The notes under the pieces were generated by a model that worked only from the letters and a program-made list of their open reading frames with translations, had not been told where the DNA came from and made no database searches. The position numbers and the translations under genes are program-made. Of a stretch of DNA of 64,000 nucleotides, positions 26,471-42,469 are shown one piece after another (within the stretch, counting starts at the first letter, position 1; every line of letters begins with the position of its first letter). This stretch comes from Odobenus rosmarus divergens (lineage: Eukaryota > Chordata > Mammalia > Carnivora > Odobenidae). Location of the stretch: NCBI RefSeq assembly GCF_000321225.1, contig NW_004450324.1, positions 1,579,654 through 1,643,653 on the forward strand, read 5' to 3'.

Positions 26471-28567
26471 TTCTCTTTCAGGCCTTAGCTCACTTCCCTA
26501 CCATTGGGCTCCCCTCACCCACCCCCGCTCTTCACACTGTACCTTTTGACGGTTCAGCCCCCCTGGGGCTCAGTTTTTTCAGCTGAAGGTTGACAAGACT
26601 TTCTCCAGGACCTGTCTTACATCAGAATGTTAGAGTGGCCCTTCATTAGCCTCAGTCACTAAAGACATTCTCTATCCTGTTTGAAAGCTTTCAAATCAGA
26701 GGATGGTCTTGGGCATGGAGGGGAGAGTAAGCCAAGTACCTGTCCTGTGACTACTTTTACCAGAGCATCTTTACAGATATCCTGCCCTCACTGGGGAGCC
26801 AGGGAAGAATGGATTTGTGATTTGGGGATCACCGTAATTACCACATTTGATAGAAAGCTGACCACTAGTGAGTTCTTGGTCATGCTTGTCATTGGACTTG
26901 AGAAAGCTGGCTCGTGCCTGGCACCTTTAGCACAGCTGGCCTGGGATTACTGCTCCAGCTTTCTCCTGCCTTCTGCTGGTGCCCCACCAGGTATGGCTTC
27001 TGGCTCCACTTGTCACTGGAAATTCACCTGCTTTGGTGAAGGGTTCTGTGGCTCTCACATAGACGGGTAGATTATCTGTGGTTTGCTGTCATCTTAAACT
27101 CGTGTTCTCCTTCACGCTTTGGCTAATTGATCGCATTAGTCAGCTGAACTGTGAACCAGATGTGAATTGACATCAGCCAACACTTACCCTTCTATCTTTT
27201 TGTCCCTCTTAAGCCTGGGTTGTCCCAAATGTGAGAATGGGGAGAATGAGGAATTAGGGAGTGAGTGGCCGCTTGTGTAGCCTCGGCACTTTTACCAATA
27301 ATTCTCCTGTTGAAATTTTCTTGTTATTCGTCTATGGCATCATGAATGGTATGTTGATTCCGTGTACAAAGTACAAACAAGTGGCTAAGAACTTCTCCTA
27401 TATGAGTTAAAATATAGCACACTTGAAGGAAACCTGTTGATGGCAATTTTGAGAGTCTACCCACATGAAAGGCCAATGGTGGGAAGGTTTGCTTCTTTGT
27501 GTTTCTTTTATTTTGAAAGGTGAAACTCTTCCTTTAGGGAATACAGGTAGGATGTCTTCTGATTTTTTCTTTTGTTGTCAGAAAAGGCTGTGGAATTGTC
27601 ATTTTCTGATGTTTCAAAGAAGGTCAGGACTGCCTCTCCGTTCCTCATTCATTGACGGGAAACGGGTTTTTCAGAGCAGCCGAGAAGTGACTCCTGACTC
27701 TTTGCAGCCTCAGGAAATATGGCAGATTGTGTCTTCTGTGAGTGGTTGCCTGGGACACCATGTTGTGGTTGGGGGCTGCAGCCTACAGAGCCAAAGAAGG
27801 CCATTGAACACCATTTGCATACAGGAAGGAATAAATAAGAGTTGAAAACCAGGAGTCTGACTAGAGGAAAGGAGGTTGGGTGGAGAGTGAGGGTTTCAGA
27901 GAACTCATTTTGGTTCTGTCTGGTCCCTTGTGGGGGTGCCAGCCTTCCTTCTGAGCAGGGCAGGTGATGTGTCCCAATCCTTAATAAAGTAGTGATTACG
28001 AATAGTAGATAAGGTGCCAACATGTTTCTCATTTGCTTAAAAGTTGAGCAGATTCAAGGTTATCGTTCAAATCATTTATCACCCTCACAAAATTGCATAT
28101 CAGAGGTTGAGAAAGGAATAGTGTTACAAACATCCGTGCTGACAATGATACCTACCCGAAGCCTGTCCTCTCTGCGCCCTGGCGCTCTACCGAGCAGCTG
28201 TTACTGATGGACTGTTAATAAGTATTGTGATCATAAATTATCTTCATGTATTTTAAAAAAAGATTTTGTACAAATTGGAGTGTGCCACGTGTGTGAATTT
28301 GTGCCGCTTGACACACCCTTGAGAATCACAGGGTCAGTTCTTTGTGGGACGTGATTTAGGTTTCTAGTATTGCCCTCGTGTTTACTGGGTCATAAAATAC
28401 ATGAGTGTGCATGCATAAATACCTTTTTCCTGCTACTCTCTCTCCACTACTGGAGTTCTTTGCATCTAAGAGGTGAAAGAGGGAAACCATGGTGTTGGCA
28501 ACACTTTGGGATCATCCAGTTGTACTGAATCAGGGCATAGCACCTGCTAGGAAGACCATACTCTTGA

Positions 28568-28735
28568 GCAATGGTTCTCCAACTTCCCTGTGCATCATAT
28601 CAGCTAGGGGTCATGCTACAATGCAGATGCTGACTCAGTAAGTCTGGGGTGGGACCCAAGAGTCCGCATTTCTCCGAGGCTCCTCAGTGATGCTGATGGT
28701 TCTGGTCTGTGGACCCCACTTTTGAGTAGCAAAAG
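28568..28735 (+). mobile_element. MER5-like DNA transposon fragment
   Basis: 'gcaatggttctccaacttcc' at the left and 'gtaagtctggggtgggaccc' inside; ends near 'ccacttttgagtagcaaa'. Confidence 0.75.
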
Positions 28736-29619
28736 TCAAAGATACTTCTTTCTCTTATTTTCTTAGAAGTGTATTGTTCTGTCTCTGGAAGGTTTATGTG
28801 AGTGTAGCCCAAAACAGAAACTATTGGCAAAAAAAAAAAAGGGAATTAAACTCTTCTTGCATGTTTTTTTTTTTTTTTCCCTTTGAGATGCCGGTGCATT
28901 TATTTGTTTTGATTTATGCCCCTGGCATTAAAAGCCATGCTTAATACTAGAGCTGTTTAAAACTCCAGAATTTCACTGTGTACTAAATTGTTTTCTTGCT
29001 GATTTTACTGAGTCCTTTTGGGGATTGCAGTGCCTTTAGCATCAGGAAGCATGAATAAACATGGTGGGCCTGGGGAAAGACAGGTGATTTGGAGTTAGGA
29101 AGCCTTTGGGTACAAATGCCAGAGTGCTTGACGGGCAGGAGATTAAGCAATAAGGACATTTAATTATCTCACATAACAGAAGTCTGGGGCATTAGGTTCC
29201 AGGGTTGGTGCAGAAGCCCAGCGATATCCCAGAGGTCATGGGCTCTATCCTGCTTTCTGTTCTGCATCTCACTGTGTCGGCCAGAGCCTGTCCCCATGGG
29301 CTGCTCACTCCCAGCTTCTCATCTTCAATGGCAGTGCCCTCAACAGGCTGGGGAGTGGGCAGTAAAGGAGCCTTGTATGGTGGTTCTTCTATACAGGCAA
29401 AGAATTTCCATGCACGAGCTTGCACTGTATGCCCCCTGGATCTTATGGGCCAGGACTAGGGCAGACCCTCAGATCCTCCACTGGTAAGAGGAACCAAACA
29501 CCATGATTGGCTTAGAGCAGTACGATTAATCCCCTGAGGCCTGGCAAACAAAAGCAGGATTCTGGCAGAGAAGAATGGATGGGTATGGATGTTGGGTAGG
29601 CAGCCAACAAGGACTGTTA

Positions 29620-29745
29620 GTGAGAATCTACTATATATGTTCTGAGCTCCCCATTTTATAGCTTGTGAAACCGTTGCTCGAAGCAGTTAAGTAAATGATC
29701 AGGGAGTGTAGTCGGGATCACCCACAGGCCTGTTTGATTCCAGAG
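29620..29745 (+). repeat. MIR
   Basis: 'gagaatctactatatatgtt' and 'ccccattttatagcttgtga' follow MIR order. Confidence 0.65.
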
Positions 29746-30538
29746 TGCCTTCTTGGGGCAGAAATGTGGCTCCTTGGTACTCACTGTGTCCTTCTTTGGT
29801 GCCTCTTCTTTTCCCTTTAGTTTCAGGGATTGTTGGTGGGAGACTCACTAGACATGGTCAGGACCTCAGGGTACGCCTCTCAGTAGGGGCCACACAATCC
29901 CACGCCAAGTGTGTCACCATTTGGCCTCTAAAGAGTTCGGTTCCGTTCATGGTGCACTGAAGCGCCACCATCAGAAGAGTGAGAAAACTCCTGTGAGCAA
30001 GGCGGTGTTATTTTAGGAAGAAGCCGAGCCCAGGGAGTGTTGGCAGCCACGTCCCAGGTCTTGCCACATCTTCACTTAGCCCCCTGGGATCTGGGCCCTG
30101 CTTCTTGCTCTGGCTTAGCTGCGTTCCGCTGAGCATGGCCCAGGTACCCAGAGGTGCAGTGCCCACCCAGCGGACTGGAGGCGTCCCCTCAGCCACTTCC
30201 TAGTCTGGGTTTGCCGGGTTTCCCAGCAGGCCTGAGGGAACGGCCCTCCCTGGTTCCGTGCAGCGGCGGCTCTCAGACTCTCTGAAGATGGCAGGGCTCC
30301 AGGAGAGTGAAAAGTCGTTCCTACTTCATTTATAAACAAAAATGCAATAAACAGAAAAACTGGTGGAAAGGCTGGCTGTCATCATACATTAAGAAAATGA
30401 AACTGGAAAACAGGGCCTTGGTCAGTGAAAGCAGCTAAAACCGCGGCGCCAGAGCATGCGGTGACCAGGAGGCACTGCAGTTGGAAGCAATAGTCCAGCA
30501 GCCTGCCAGCTCCCACCCGCCCAGGGACCTGTGGCCGC

Positions 30539-30560
30539 GGGGGGCGGGGGGGGGGGCGGG
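30539..30560 (+). other. G-quadruplex-type G tract
   Basis: G6-C-G11-C-G3 on the sense (non-template) strand, within a locally GC-rich patch of about 30430-30610. It meets the four-G-run pattern, the long runs being divisible. Confidence 0.75.
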
Positions 30561-32149
30561 CTTTGCCCTTTTCCACTTGCCTTGTCGGGAGACAGATTTT
30601 GACCAGAGGGGGCTACGGTCAGACCTGCACTTGAGGAAGATGAGTCTGGATGGAATAAGCTGGATTGCAGTCAGAAGAGGGGTGCTTTTGATTCTGTAAC
30701 TGCTAAAGCCTCTCCTTACCCTGGTCTGTAGTTTCCTTCCCTTACCAAGAAAGCCGGCGGGGAGAGGGTGCCTAGGAATTGCCAGCAAGCCGAGGATGAC
30801 ATCTTTAGTTCTGAGGACCCGGATGCTGGGCACATTAATGTATTTCTTCTATTCATGCTGTTTGGATCATGTAATATTGCTATTTAAATTGATAATCACA
30901 TGTTCCCACATTAGCTCTCACCAGAAGGCCGGGGTTGTGTCTAAATCAAAGCTCTGGAAGCCCCCTGGCTTTAAATCCCACAGGGAGTAGAGGTTATTGT
31001 GAACACCCTGAGCTTCCGGAACCGTGAGTAGGGTGCTCTACTACCGGCATACCTTTTATAAAAACAACACAATAAGAACTCAATACGGTGTTTAAAACAA
31101 CTTTCCATAGTCTGCTCTGTTAGGAAAATATTTGCTTCTGTTTTATACCCACGGTTATATAGTTTGCATTATTTAAATCATAATGTACTTCTTTACATGC
31201 TTCTTCATTCATCCAACATTGGTGGCATGGCATTTTAAGGAAACCTGGGGGACTCAGGAAGGTTGGATGCTGGCAGCCCTGAAAATGTTCCTGGGTGTTT
31301 AGAAGCACACTTCAATTTTGCCGGTCAAGTCCTAAGAGTCTCTTGTGAGAAAATAAATAAATAAAAAAATCTGGGAGTCAACCCAAATTGTGAAGGGATT
31401 GTTTTTGATGATATAAATATGACATTTCGGATTAACCAGGGAACCTCAAACGAGTTTTTCTGTGTTGGGTAATCACAACTTGATCTTTACTCAGGGAAGA
31501 GCTCAAGAGTTGTGGAGTATTAACCCCATTACTCCATCTTGCGTTTCCTTTTCAGTACAGAAAAATACACTGAATTTTCTCAAAAAGGAAACCAGGGCTA
31601 ACTGGCTAACTCCTCTGTGAAGGGCTGTGGATTTTATCCAGACCCTCGATAACTTGCTATGTATGTGGTCTTTGGCAAGACATTTAATCTTTTTAATTCC
31701 TTCCTGTCCTTCAGTTCCAATAGCGACTAAGTCATCGTATTTTCCTAAGAATTTGTCTAATCCTTTCCACTTCCAGAGTCTCTCTAAAGGTACAGGCCCT
31801 GTTGATTTTGCTCCTGAATATCCCTGTGTGAGTCCTTTCCCCAGATTTCCTCTTTGGCTAGAGCCAGTGCCGTGGTGGTGTGGGGGGGCCGTGCGGATCA
31901 GGCTCACCCTCCCTTCCCTGGTTCTTAGACTCTGTAGTTGGGCTCCTCCACAGTCTCGGTGCTTCCCTGCTTTTCTAGACCATGGCCACTGGGGAAAAGA
32001 GACTGACTCAAGCAAGGAGCTGCCAGGGGGCCCCACGTCTGCGGTGGCTCCCGCTCCCCAAGACCCCCAGCCAGCTGCTGGCAGGTCTCAAGGGATCTGA
32101 TCTGTTGTAACCTGTTTTGAGTACATTTTAGGAAGCTCTGAGCCATCCA

Positions 32150-32182
32150 CACTTGATCTTAGCCAAAAGGCCGAGAAGCGAT
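32150..32182 (-). pseudogene. Tailless, 3'-truncated U2 snRNA retropseudogene
   Basis: On the minus strand, 32182 down to 32149 equals the first 34 bases of U2 snRNA (ATCGCTTCTCGGCC..., with the branch-site-facing region near its end) without mismatch to the sequence I know. The fragment stops there: no Sm site, no stem-loops III/IV, no poly(A). A perfect 15-bp direct repeat 'gctctgagccatcca' flanks it (32135-32149 and 32183-32197). This shows insertion by retrotransposition; it cannot make functional U2. Confidence 0.93.
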
Positions 32183-33339
32183 GCTCTGAGCCATCCAGTG
32201 TTGATTCCATTATTCTCTGGCCAAGTGTTAACCTGAGCCAATTTCTCATGTGTGACTCAGGTTCCTCCTTCTAGGTATTAGTAGCTGTTGTAGATGTTGG
32301 AGGCAGGTGAGGGTTAGGGTTGGCTCTTCACCTGCAACGCCACTCCCAGGTCTTAAGGAAATCAAGTTTCAGGCCGAATTTTGCCATTCATTGGCAAGCA
32401 AGCCCCTAAAGAGTTCTCACGGTTTGTTCTGTAGGCTCAAGGAAGTTCCTGCTCTCTGTCCCTCTAGGTGAGTGAAAAATCCACGTGAAGAAGACTTGCC
32501 AAAATTCCAGATGCAGTTTTCTCGTACATGTATACTTGGCGTGTAGAATCGAACTAGATCTAGAACTGGGGAGGGACTTAGCTTACTCCTGGGCCTGGCT
32601 GGATTCTTTTTATTCATGCAAGAGTGGCGAGGATAGCTAAAATAAATATTTTAGCCATTCTCTGTGCGCTAACTACCTTTACTTTCATTCGAGAAGGCTT
32701 ATTTCTCACATGCATCATGCCTGCCAACAGGTGACTGGCATTATTATTCTCCAATAATAGCCCCTTTTGGGCCTTCACCTGGCTCATACTTATTTATACT
32801 TACAGATAGCAGAAATACTTTTAGCAGCTGCTTCCGGTATCCTTAATCAAATGCGACCAGAACCTTCCGGCCCTGGGCACTCTGAGTCAGAATGCCAGTT
32901 GACCACTTGGGTCTCACGAATATAATATTGCATATGGTGTATGTTAAAGTATTTTCAGTAAATTTTAGGCCTCATAGCAGCTTAGCAGATTCGTTTTGCA
33001 GGCTAAACCAGGGAGGCGTAATTGCTCTATTTTGCCTTTCCAATTTTTTTTTAAAGCAAATTTGTTGCCAACAATAACAGTAAAGAGAGGTTTTACATAA
33101 AGATCTTGGTATTTGGCTTGCTCTGGGAAAATGGGGACATCGGCCACACCAGGCCCTATTCCTCTTTGGTGATTTTCTTTTCCAGTGGATTAGAAGCAGC
33201 CTGCCCTGAGAATGGGCTCCTGGGGAGGGCCCAGCACTGCCTAGCGTCCCCCTGTGCTGACACTAAGTATCAAGTGCCCTTTAATGGTTGAGACTGGGCT
33301 GCTGCTGTGCAGGACCCCCTCCCCCCCCTTATTCCTGCC

Positions 33340-33610
33340 TGGCGCCTCTAGGTATTTGAGCGTTCGACCCTTGCAACTGTCACACACTTTTTCTTCTTTG
33401 CTCAACACTTGTGCTTTGCTCAGGCTGTTTCTCTGTCTGGAATGCCATGTCCTTTTAGGCTTGCTTATCCAGGTCTTGAACTCTTCTCGAAGGCCAGGTG
33501 GTCCGAGGCCCCACTGGGTGTGGAACCTGTCATGACTATGACAGCCCGTAGTTCCTCTGTCCACACAGACAGCACAGCGTAGCTCTGTTCATTGTTTCCT
33601 GGCCTCCCTC
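33340..33610 (+). repeat. L2 fragment
   Basis: 'caggctgtttctctgtctgg' then 'aatgccatgtccttttaggc' matches L2 3' half. Confidence 0.7.
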
Positions 33611-34329
33611 TCCTTGATGGTCAAGGCTTAAAGCCAGGAAACCTATCTTTCTCATATTTTGTATCTACCACTGTAAAAATGTTCGTGCTTAACCCTCACC
33701 CCAGTTCAAAGGCAAAGAATAGTAGCTTATCGATCGACCTCACATTTGTTGGAAAGCAGATTTATACATGGGGAAAAGAAGCAGAAGAGTGTTATCCATA
33801 TGAATGTAATAAATTAGCAGAACCGAGAAAGCTGGTAAGGAAACAAAGGCCCAGAAGCCCCGGTTAAGTGGTTGGCAGACCCACATGGCTGGGAGCAGCA
33901 TGGCCCCTGCCGGTGAGGACCATGCTCTTTCCTGGAGGGTCCGCCCACTCTCCACATCAGGTGGCTAATACCGAAAACCCTGCAGGTCTGCCCTGGGGCT
34001 CAACATTCACATATATAAAAATAAGATTATTCCCGGAGTGACTTAATCATGTACCACAAACGAGGCAAAGGTGTTGGATGTACATCAGACTAACCACATC
34101 CTAACACAAGGGCAACCGTGAAAAAGCCCCAAGGCGCCAAGAGTCAGGATGTCAAGGATGCTGCCGTTCTTAATCGGGATGTGCAGAACGGCCTCTCCTG
34201 ACCATGCTACACTTAGTGGAGGGAACAGCGTACCTGGACGACGACAGAGCATCTGGTGCACAGGCAGACTGCGAGAGCCAGTTGGACGGCAGGGCTGATG
34301 ATGGATCTGGGGGATAACCAGTGAGTCCT

Positions 34330-34560
34330 TCAGCAGGGGGAGGCTCAGGGTCTGAATTTGGGAGTAGGGGCAGCTGGGGCGGGGGAGGAAAAAAGAGGGA
34401 GTCAGATTTGCGTGTTGTGCTGAGGGATTTTGACTTTATCCTGGGGAGGAGAAGGACTTTAAGGCCCTCTGAGGGAGAAGTCAGGTGTGTGACCGAGGAA
34501 GGCCTGGTTGCCAGGACATGGTCCTGGAGAAAGCCGGAGGAAGGTGGGGGTTTAGAAGGC
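34330..34560 (+). repeat. Possible old mammalian repeat, unassigned
   Basis: 'ggattttgactttatcctgg' resembles a dispersed old mammalian repeat. The open frames here have no coding support. Confidence 0.35.
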
Positions 34561-35410
34561 TGCCGCCAAGTGGGTGGATTCAAAAGATGTGAGGGGAGCC
34601 TTTCAGTTCCTAGGCTGACAGCGTTCTTTCTGGTTTGAGATGCAGCTATTCCCAGAGGCAGGAAGATGGACTGGTTAACTCTATGTGGAGCCTTTGATTC
34701 CATGTTGCCAGACAGACGTTCATGGTTTCTGACCCAAGTGTGTCTTGTTGCACTCCCTTCGGCGGTATAGACGTCTCTCTTAGCAAATAAGGACTCTTTT
34801 CAGTGGCTCTGCCCCTCCCCCGCCCCTCCTTCTCACCATCCTATGCACGCTGTCTGGACAGAATAGAGCAATTTTCCTTTTTACACACGTACCCTATGTA
34901 CTTAAGTCAAAGTGTCGTCTGTCAGTACATAGAAATCTTTATGTATACACATTGGCAATCCATAGGAGCCACTTATGTATTTATTCTGGAGTCATAAGCG
35001 TGAGTAGATGTTAGGATTGGCATTTTCTGCTTCTGGAATTTTTGTTCTGAGCTTTAAAGACATTTAACCATCTGTTTATGGCTTTAAAGTGAGTGTTCTA
35101 AGTGGAGGCTATGAATAAATATGTGAATCATGAAGGATATATTGAAGGGGTCCATAATAAATTGCTACTATACAACTCTTTTCAGCTGTTTTTGCATCTC
35201 TAAAAAGGTCTAATGTAATTATATGGTATTTTTAAGGAATTAAAAAATTTAATGTTAACTATGGATTTTTATCTGGATTATATCTTTTAGGAGAGACTGG
35301 GGTGTAGAGTTGCTTCAACTGCATTAAAAAAATCTATTTTTCCTTAGAGCAACTTCTACTCATATTCTTACTTATTTACAGATGATATGTACTTAGTATT
35401 TTGTTATAAA

Positions 35411-35594
35411 AATTTTTTTTAAAGATTTTATTTATTTGAGAGAGAATGTGCATGAGCAGGGGGAGGGGCAGAGGGATCAGGAGAAGCAGACTCCCCACTG
35501 AGCAGGGAGCCCAGTGCAGACTCCATCCCAGGATCCTGGGATCATTACCCGAACCAAAGGCAGATGCTTAACTGACTGAGCCACCCAGGCATCC
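35411..35594 (-). mobile_element. Carnivore tRNA-derived SINE
   Basis: Antisense copy, 'aaagattttatttatttgag' to 'tgagccacccaggcatcc'. Imperfect 'ttgttataaaa'/'ttgttgcaaaa' duplication on the two sides. Confidence 0.94.
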
Positions 35595-36421
35595 TTGTTG
35601 CAAAATTATTTTAATAGAAATGGAATGTTAGGTTCATTGTTGAACTTTTCAGAAATACAAGTTAAGTTGAAATTAATATTTTTCAAAGCTGATCATGTTA
35701 TCTTTTCCTCTAGCCAAATATAGTAGATGCTTACAAATAATTTAATTCACCTAGTTCTTCTGTAAGAACATGAATTTTATTTGCTCCTACCCACAGGAGA
35801 CTGGTTCACTGGTTCTAGAGATTTCTTTTCACAAGGCTTCATTTTTCCCTCAGAAATATAAGAATTCAAAGAGTTTTAGAGTTTGGCACATATGTGCAAA
35901 TTAAATTATATAGCACTTTCAAAATATGCTTTTGCTTAATATTATCATGAAAGGAGCAGTTGGAACAAAGACTCCATTTGTCAATTTTTATTCCTTTTAC
36001 TTGTAGTTGAAATCCTGTTGGGAGTTGAGTAAATGTAAATAAAATGAAACAGTCAATATATTTCAACTCAGGGAACTGGTTACAGTGTCACTGCATCACA
36101 ACATTGAAGGCCTAAAGCAAATGCTAATACATTTTGACCTTGGCTTGTGCTTGATGTTGTTCTTTGGTAATTGCTGTCATCCTGGCAAGTCATCAAAGGG
36201 GACCAGCAAAGGAGAATTATAGGAGAGCAATATGAAGGGGCTCAGGATACATAGTCGGCTGCAGCATTTTGAGGTGTTGACTACTTTTTTTAATTACCAT
36301 TTACTGGCTTACTGCTGAGCTGTCCTTGAGTTGGCTCTAGCTTGTACGTCTATATTAGCCTTGAGTGGTTGGTACTTTAACTTATCAACTAACGTCAACT
36401 TTTAATAAAAATCTATGCAGA

Positions 36422-36620
36422 GGAGGCGCCTGGGTGGCTCAGTCGTTAAGCGTCTGCCTTCAGCTCAGGTCATGATCCCAGGGTCCTGGGATCGAGCCCC
36501 GCATTGGGCTCCCTGCTCTGCGGGGAGCCTGCTTCTCCCTCTCCCACGCCCCCTGCTTGTGTTCCCTCTGTCGCTGTGTCTCTCTCTGTCAAATAAATAA
36601 ATAAAATCTTAAAAAAAAAA
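36422..36620 (+). mobile_element. Carnivore tRNA-derived SINE with 15-bp target duplication
   Basis: Sense, full-length and close to consensus. 'aaaaatctatgcaga' lies at 36407-36421 and 36621-36635. The A tail merges with the duplication. Its TT/AAAA-type site fits L1-dependent insertion. Confidence 0.97.
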
Positions 36621-37029
36621 AAAAATCTATGCAGAAATGCATGCATTAATAATCACCGGGTATTCCTTCTCTGTGGTCACAAAACGCACATCATTTTTGC
36701 ATAAATACACGTGTGTATGTATATCGAGTATGCCTAATTCATCATCCTGCCTGCAAAAAGAATTTCTAGTATGTAATAGATGTTAAGAAGAGTATTATTT
36801 CATTCTACAAACCATTGTATCTATACTTAAGAAAATTATCCAAAAAGCGAACGTTGGAAAGAAACAATCTTTGCTGACTGAGCTTTTCCTTTGTGTTGAT
36901 TGCTACATCTGTACAAACCTAGACAGTTGGCTTTAGGTACCTGGGTTCGTGGATTTGTTATTGTGATTTTGCCTAAGGTGTCAGCACTGTTTAAGCAAGG
37001 CTGTGAGAATGTGGAAGTTGAATGTTATT

Positions 37030-37195
37030 ATCCTTTATTTAAATCTTTTTATTGAATTATAATTAACATACAGTGTTATATTAGTTTCAGGTGTAAAATA
37101 TAATGGTTAAGCAATTCTATACATTACTGAGTGCTCATCACCATAAGTGTAGTCTTAATCCCCTCTATTTCACCCTCCCCCAAGCCACCTTTAAA
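37030..37195 (-). mobile_element. L1 3' untranslated region fragment
   Basis: 'attataattaacatacagtg' then 'ttatattagtttcaggtgta' is the carnivore L1 3' end in antisense, the same segment as at 42.48 kb. Truncated. Confidence 0.85.
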
Positions 37196-37694
37196 AAAAT
37201 CCACTGCCCAAACATTGATGATGTGGAATTAAAGAAGCTGGAAAATAATCATAACAAAAGAAGCACATAAAAAGAAACTACATCACATACTGGTTTTACT
37301 GCTTCCTGTGCTATTCTTCCCCCCCTCCCTGTGCTACTCTTAGAAATGATTTGTTGAAATGAATCTTAGCAAAAAGCTAAGATCCTTTATATTTAGGGCT
37401 CTGAGAATGTGTTTTTATTTTTATTGAATTAATAATTTATGGTTAGTTATGACTTCTGATACCTTTTTGGTAGAACGTATAATTTGGTATGCTGAGTTTC
37501 TGGACTGGTGGGCTTGCTGACCCATCACCCCTGATGGTGTTCTCTAAAGTGTAGGTTGGCGGGTGGCGGGACTGCCTTGGTGTATCCCCGAGAGAGCTTC
37601 ATGGTGTTTGGAACAATTCATCATCACTGGAAAGGTCCCCAGGAAAAGAGAGGTTTATAAAGTCAGAATGTGTAAGCAATAATGTCTGACATAA

Positions 37695-37901
<207 letters not shown>

Positions 37902-38063
37902 TAGAATGCATCATGTAACTAAGATTTAGTTCCTGATTGGTGGGCCTTAGCAAAGTAATATCAAAGTTGTACATTGCTGCCGTAGACCTCCAACATAATA
38001 TGGACTTCCTGGCGGGTGACCTGCCTGCTGTATAATTGTGTTTTTTCCTCCTTCTGTTCTTAG

Positions 38064-40497
<2,434 letters not shown>

Positions 40498-41575
40498 TGA
40501 GTTAATGACCTGGTTTGAATTACGACAAAGCTTTGTTTGTGGCTGGGAAAAGGCTGTGTGAGGAACCTGGAAGGTACTTCTAGTTCAAGGGAAATCCTGC
40601 TCTGGCCCCTGATTTCCAACCTGTTAGTGGAAGAGAGCGTGGGTTCGAGAGGGAGAGGAGTGAGCCTGAGGGAGAAGCAGAGGAAAATTTTTAGTGTTAA
40701 TGAGATTCACTGTGTTTGTTAGGTATGGGCTCTGTCATCAAAGGAAATGAAATAAAACAGAAATCAAAAGAAATTGGCAGCGGTGCACTCAGAAACTGAG
40801 CTAATATTCCGCACTGTGTAGGTTGAGCTGACCTCTCAGGATTTGAATGTCCTGCTAGCTCCAGTCTAAACCAGGCAGAGCTATTGAATTTTGCATGAAC
40901 TTCCTTTTAGTTGCAGAACAAGTTGTGCTGTTTAAAAGATTATCAGTAAAGAAGATTAAGATTTTTGCATTAGAAACATTAATCATATAAACAGAAGCAA
41001 ATGGTTTGAAATTAACGTTAGGGGTTCCTCTTTATTCTTGGGTTATTGCCCTGCTCTGTAGTGTGTCTGTTTTCTGAGTTTGTTTCTTCTTTCTTAACAT
41101 CTGTGACTTTGAATACCCCGGCTAGTGATAATATAGCCCCATGTCTTTTATCACTTAAAGAAGAATGTTAATGACGTGAGCCACACAGGCCTTGCACAGG
41201 TAGAGTCTCTTTGTCGAGCTTGGTTGTGTGTGGTGCGGCCCTAGTGTACCATCAGCATAGACCACCCATCTGGCGAGGCCACTGGGGAGTCACTGGCCAC
41301 CTCATGCGCCCAAGGGTTCGATTTGATACTTAACATTTGAAAACGTAAAAACCTGGCTTCTCTTCTGAAGCTTTCCTTTTCAGGGAAGGACCCTGCTTTT
41401 AGAGGGATTCCCGTCTTCTTAAATCCTTTATGAAACTTAAGCCTTTTCTCTTTACACCATAATCTGCTGTTTGAGTAGGCACCCCTTCTCTAGATTGAAC
41501 AGAGTTTCCATTATTTTACCCCATTCTTTGTAGCTACTCTTGTCATTCCTTTACATTTTACTGACTTTGCTTTGA

Positions 41576-41668
41576 ATCTTCTCTGTATCAGTCACCATTC
41601 TCGTGGAGCTAGGTCGAAAGACTGTTTGCTATCAAGCATCTTGAAATTATTTATTGTAAAAGGGATCA
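41576..41668 (+). repeat. Direct duplication, right arm (93 bp)
   Basis: Same sequence as 39132-39212 plus 12 bases 'ctaggtcgaaag' at 41609-41620. 'gag' precedes and 'aag' ends the extra block, so a 2-base AG microhomology marks the breakpoint. Confidence 0.95.
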
Positions 41669-42469
41669 TTGTTTTGTCACACCATTAGACTGTTTCTGCT
41701 TAAACATCTTAGTTGCCCTTTCTATTTGATTTGTGGGGCTTGTTTTTCTTCTGAAGTTAAACTCATCTTTCATTGAGGTTACTTCTTCACACTCCTATTG
41801 GGTGAAAATGCTCTTAGATTCTCATTTTCTTCTGCAACACTTGCTTGTCTTACGTTTGTATTTGGTGTCGTCTCCAAACATAAATTTTTGGCATCACCAA
41901 GGAAATAATTCGATCCTCCAGAGCCCAATGAGAGAGGTACCCTGTCTTCCCAGTTAGCACTGGGTTATTGCTGATGGTCTTTGTGATTCACAAACTAGTT
42001 GAGATCCCACCTAGTGGTGATGATGTGTAATGTCACATATTTCTAGCCCTTCTGGAAAGATACTGTAGGGTAGAATTGCTGGTGTACACAGCAGTAGATT
42101 TCTTTAGGAATTTGTAAATTAGTCAGAATAAATTAGATTAGCATACATTATATTTAACAAACCGTCCTTATTTCTTAATAACCTTGAAAGTCTTCCCAGG
42201 AATTATTTATTATATGAGCTCAAATGTCAGGTTCCTACCACCCTACCGCCCCCCCCAAATTCTCAAATAGAGTCTTGCACCATATATTTGAATTCTTACA
42301 AAGTCTTCCTCTCAGAGTGCTCTCTTAGTAACTTATTGATTTACAAAGTATTAATAGTTTAAGGACTTCTTTTAGATATTTTCATTATAACATAATCTAA
42401 TCTCACTATTGTGCAATTGTCTTCTATAACAGAGAGTATTAGTGGTGCACCAAATTCTTGGGGACTCTT

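Noticed and set aside
31503..32100. Open frames of 177 and 157 codons on opposite strands
   Set aside because: Low-complexity, Pro/Ser-rich translation without any family match; intronic.
34170..34703. 177-codon Pro/Ser-rich minus-strand frame
   Set aside because: Composition comes from G-rich repeat-like DNA; no protein family seen.
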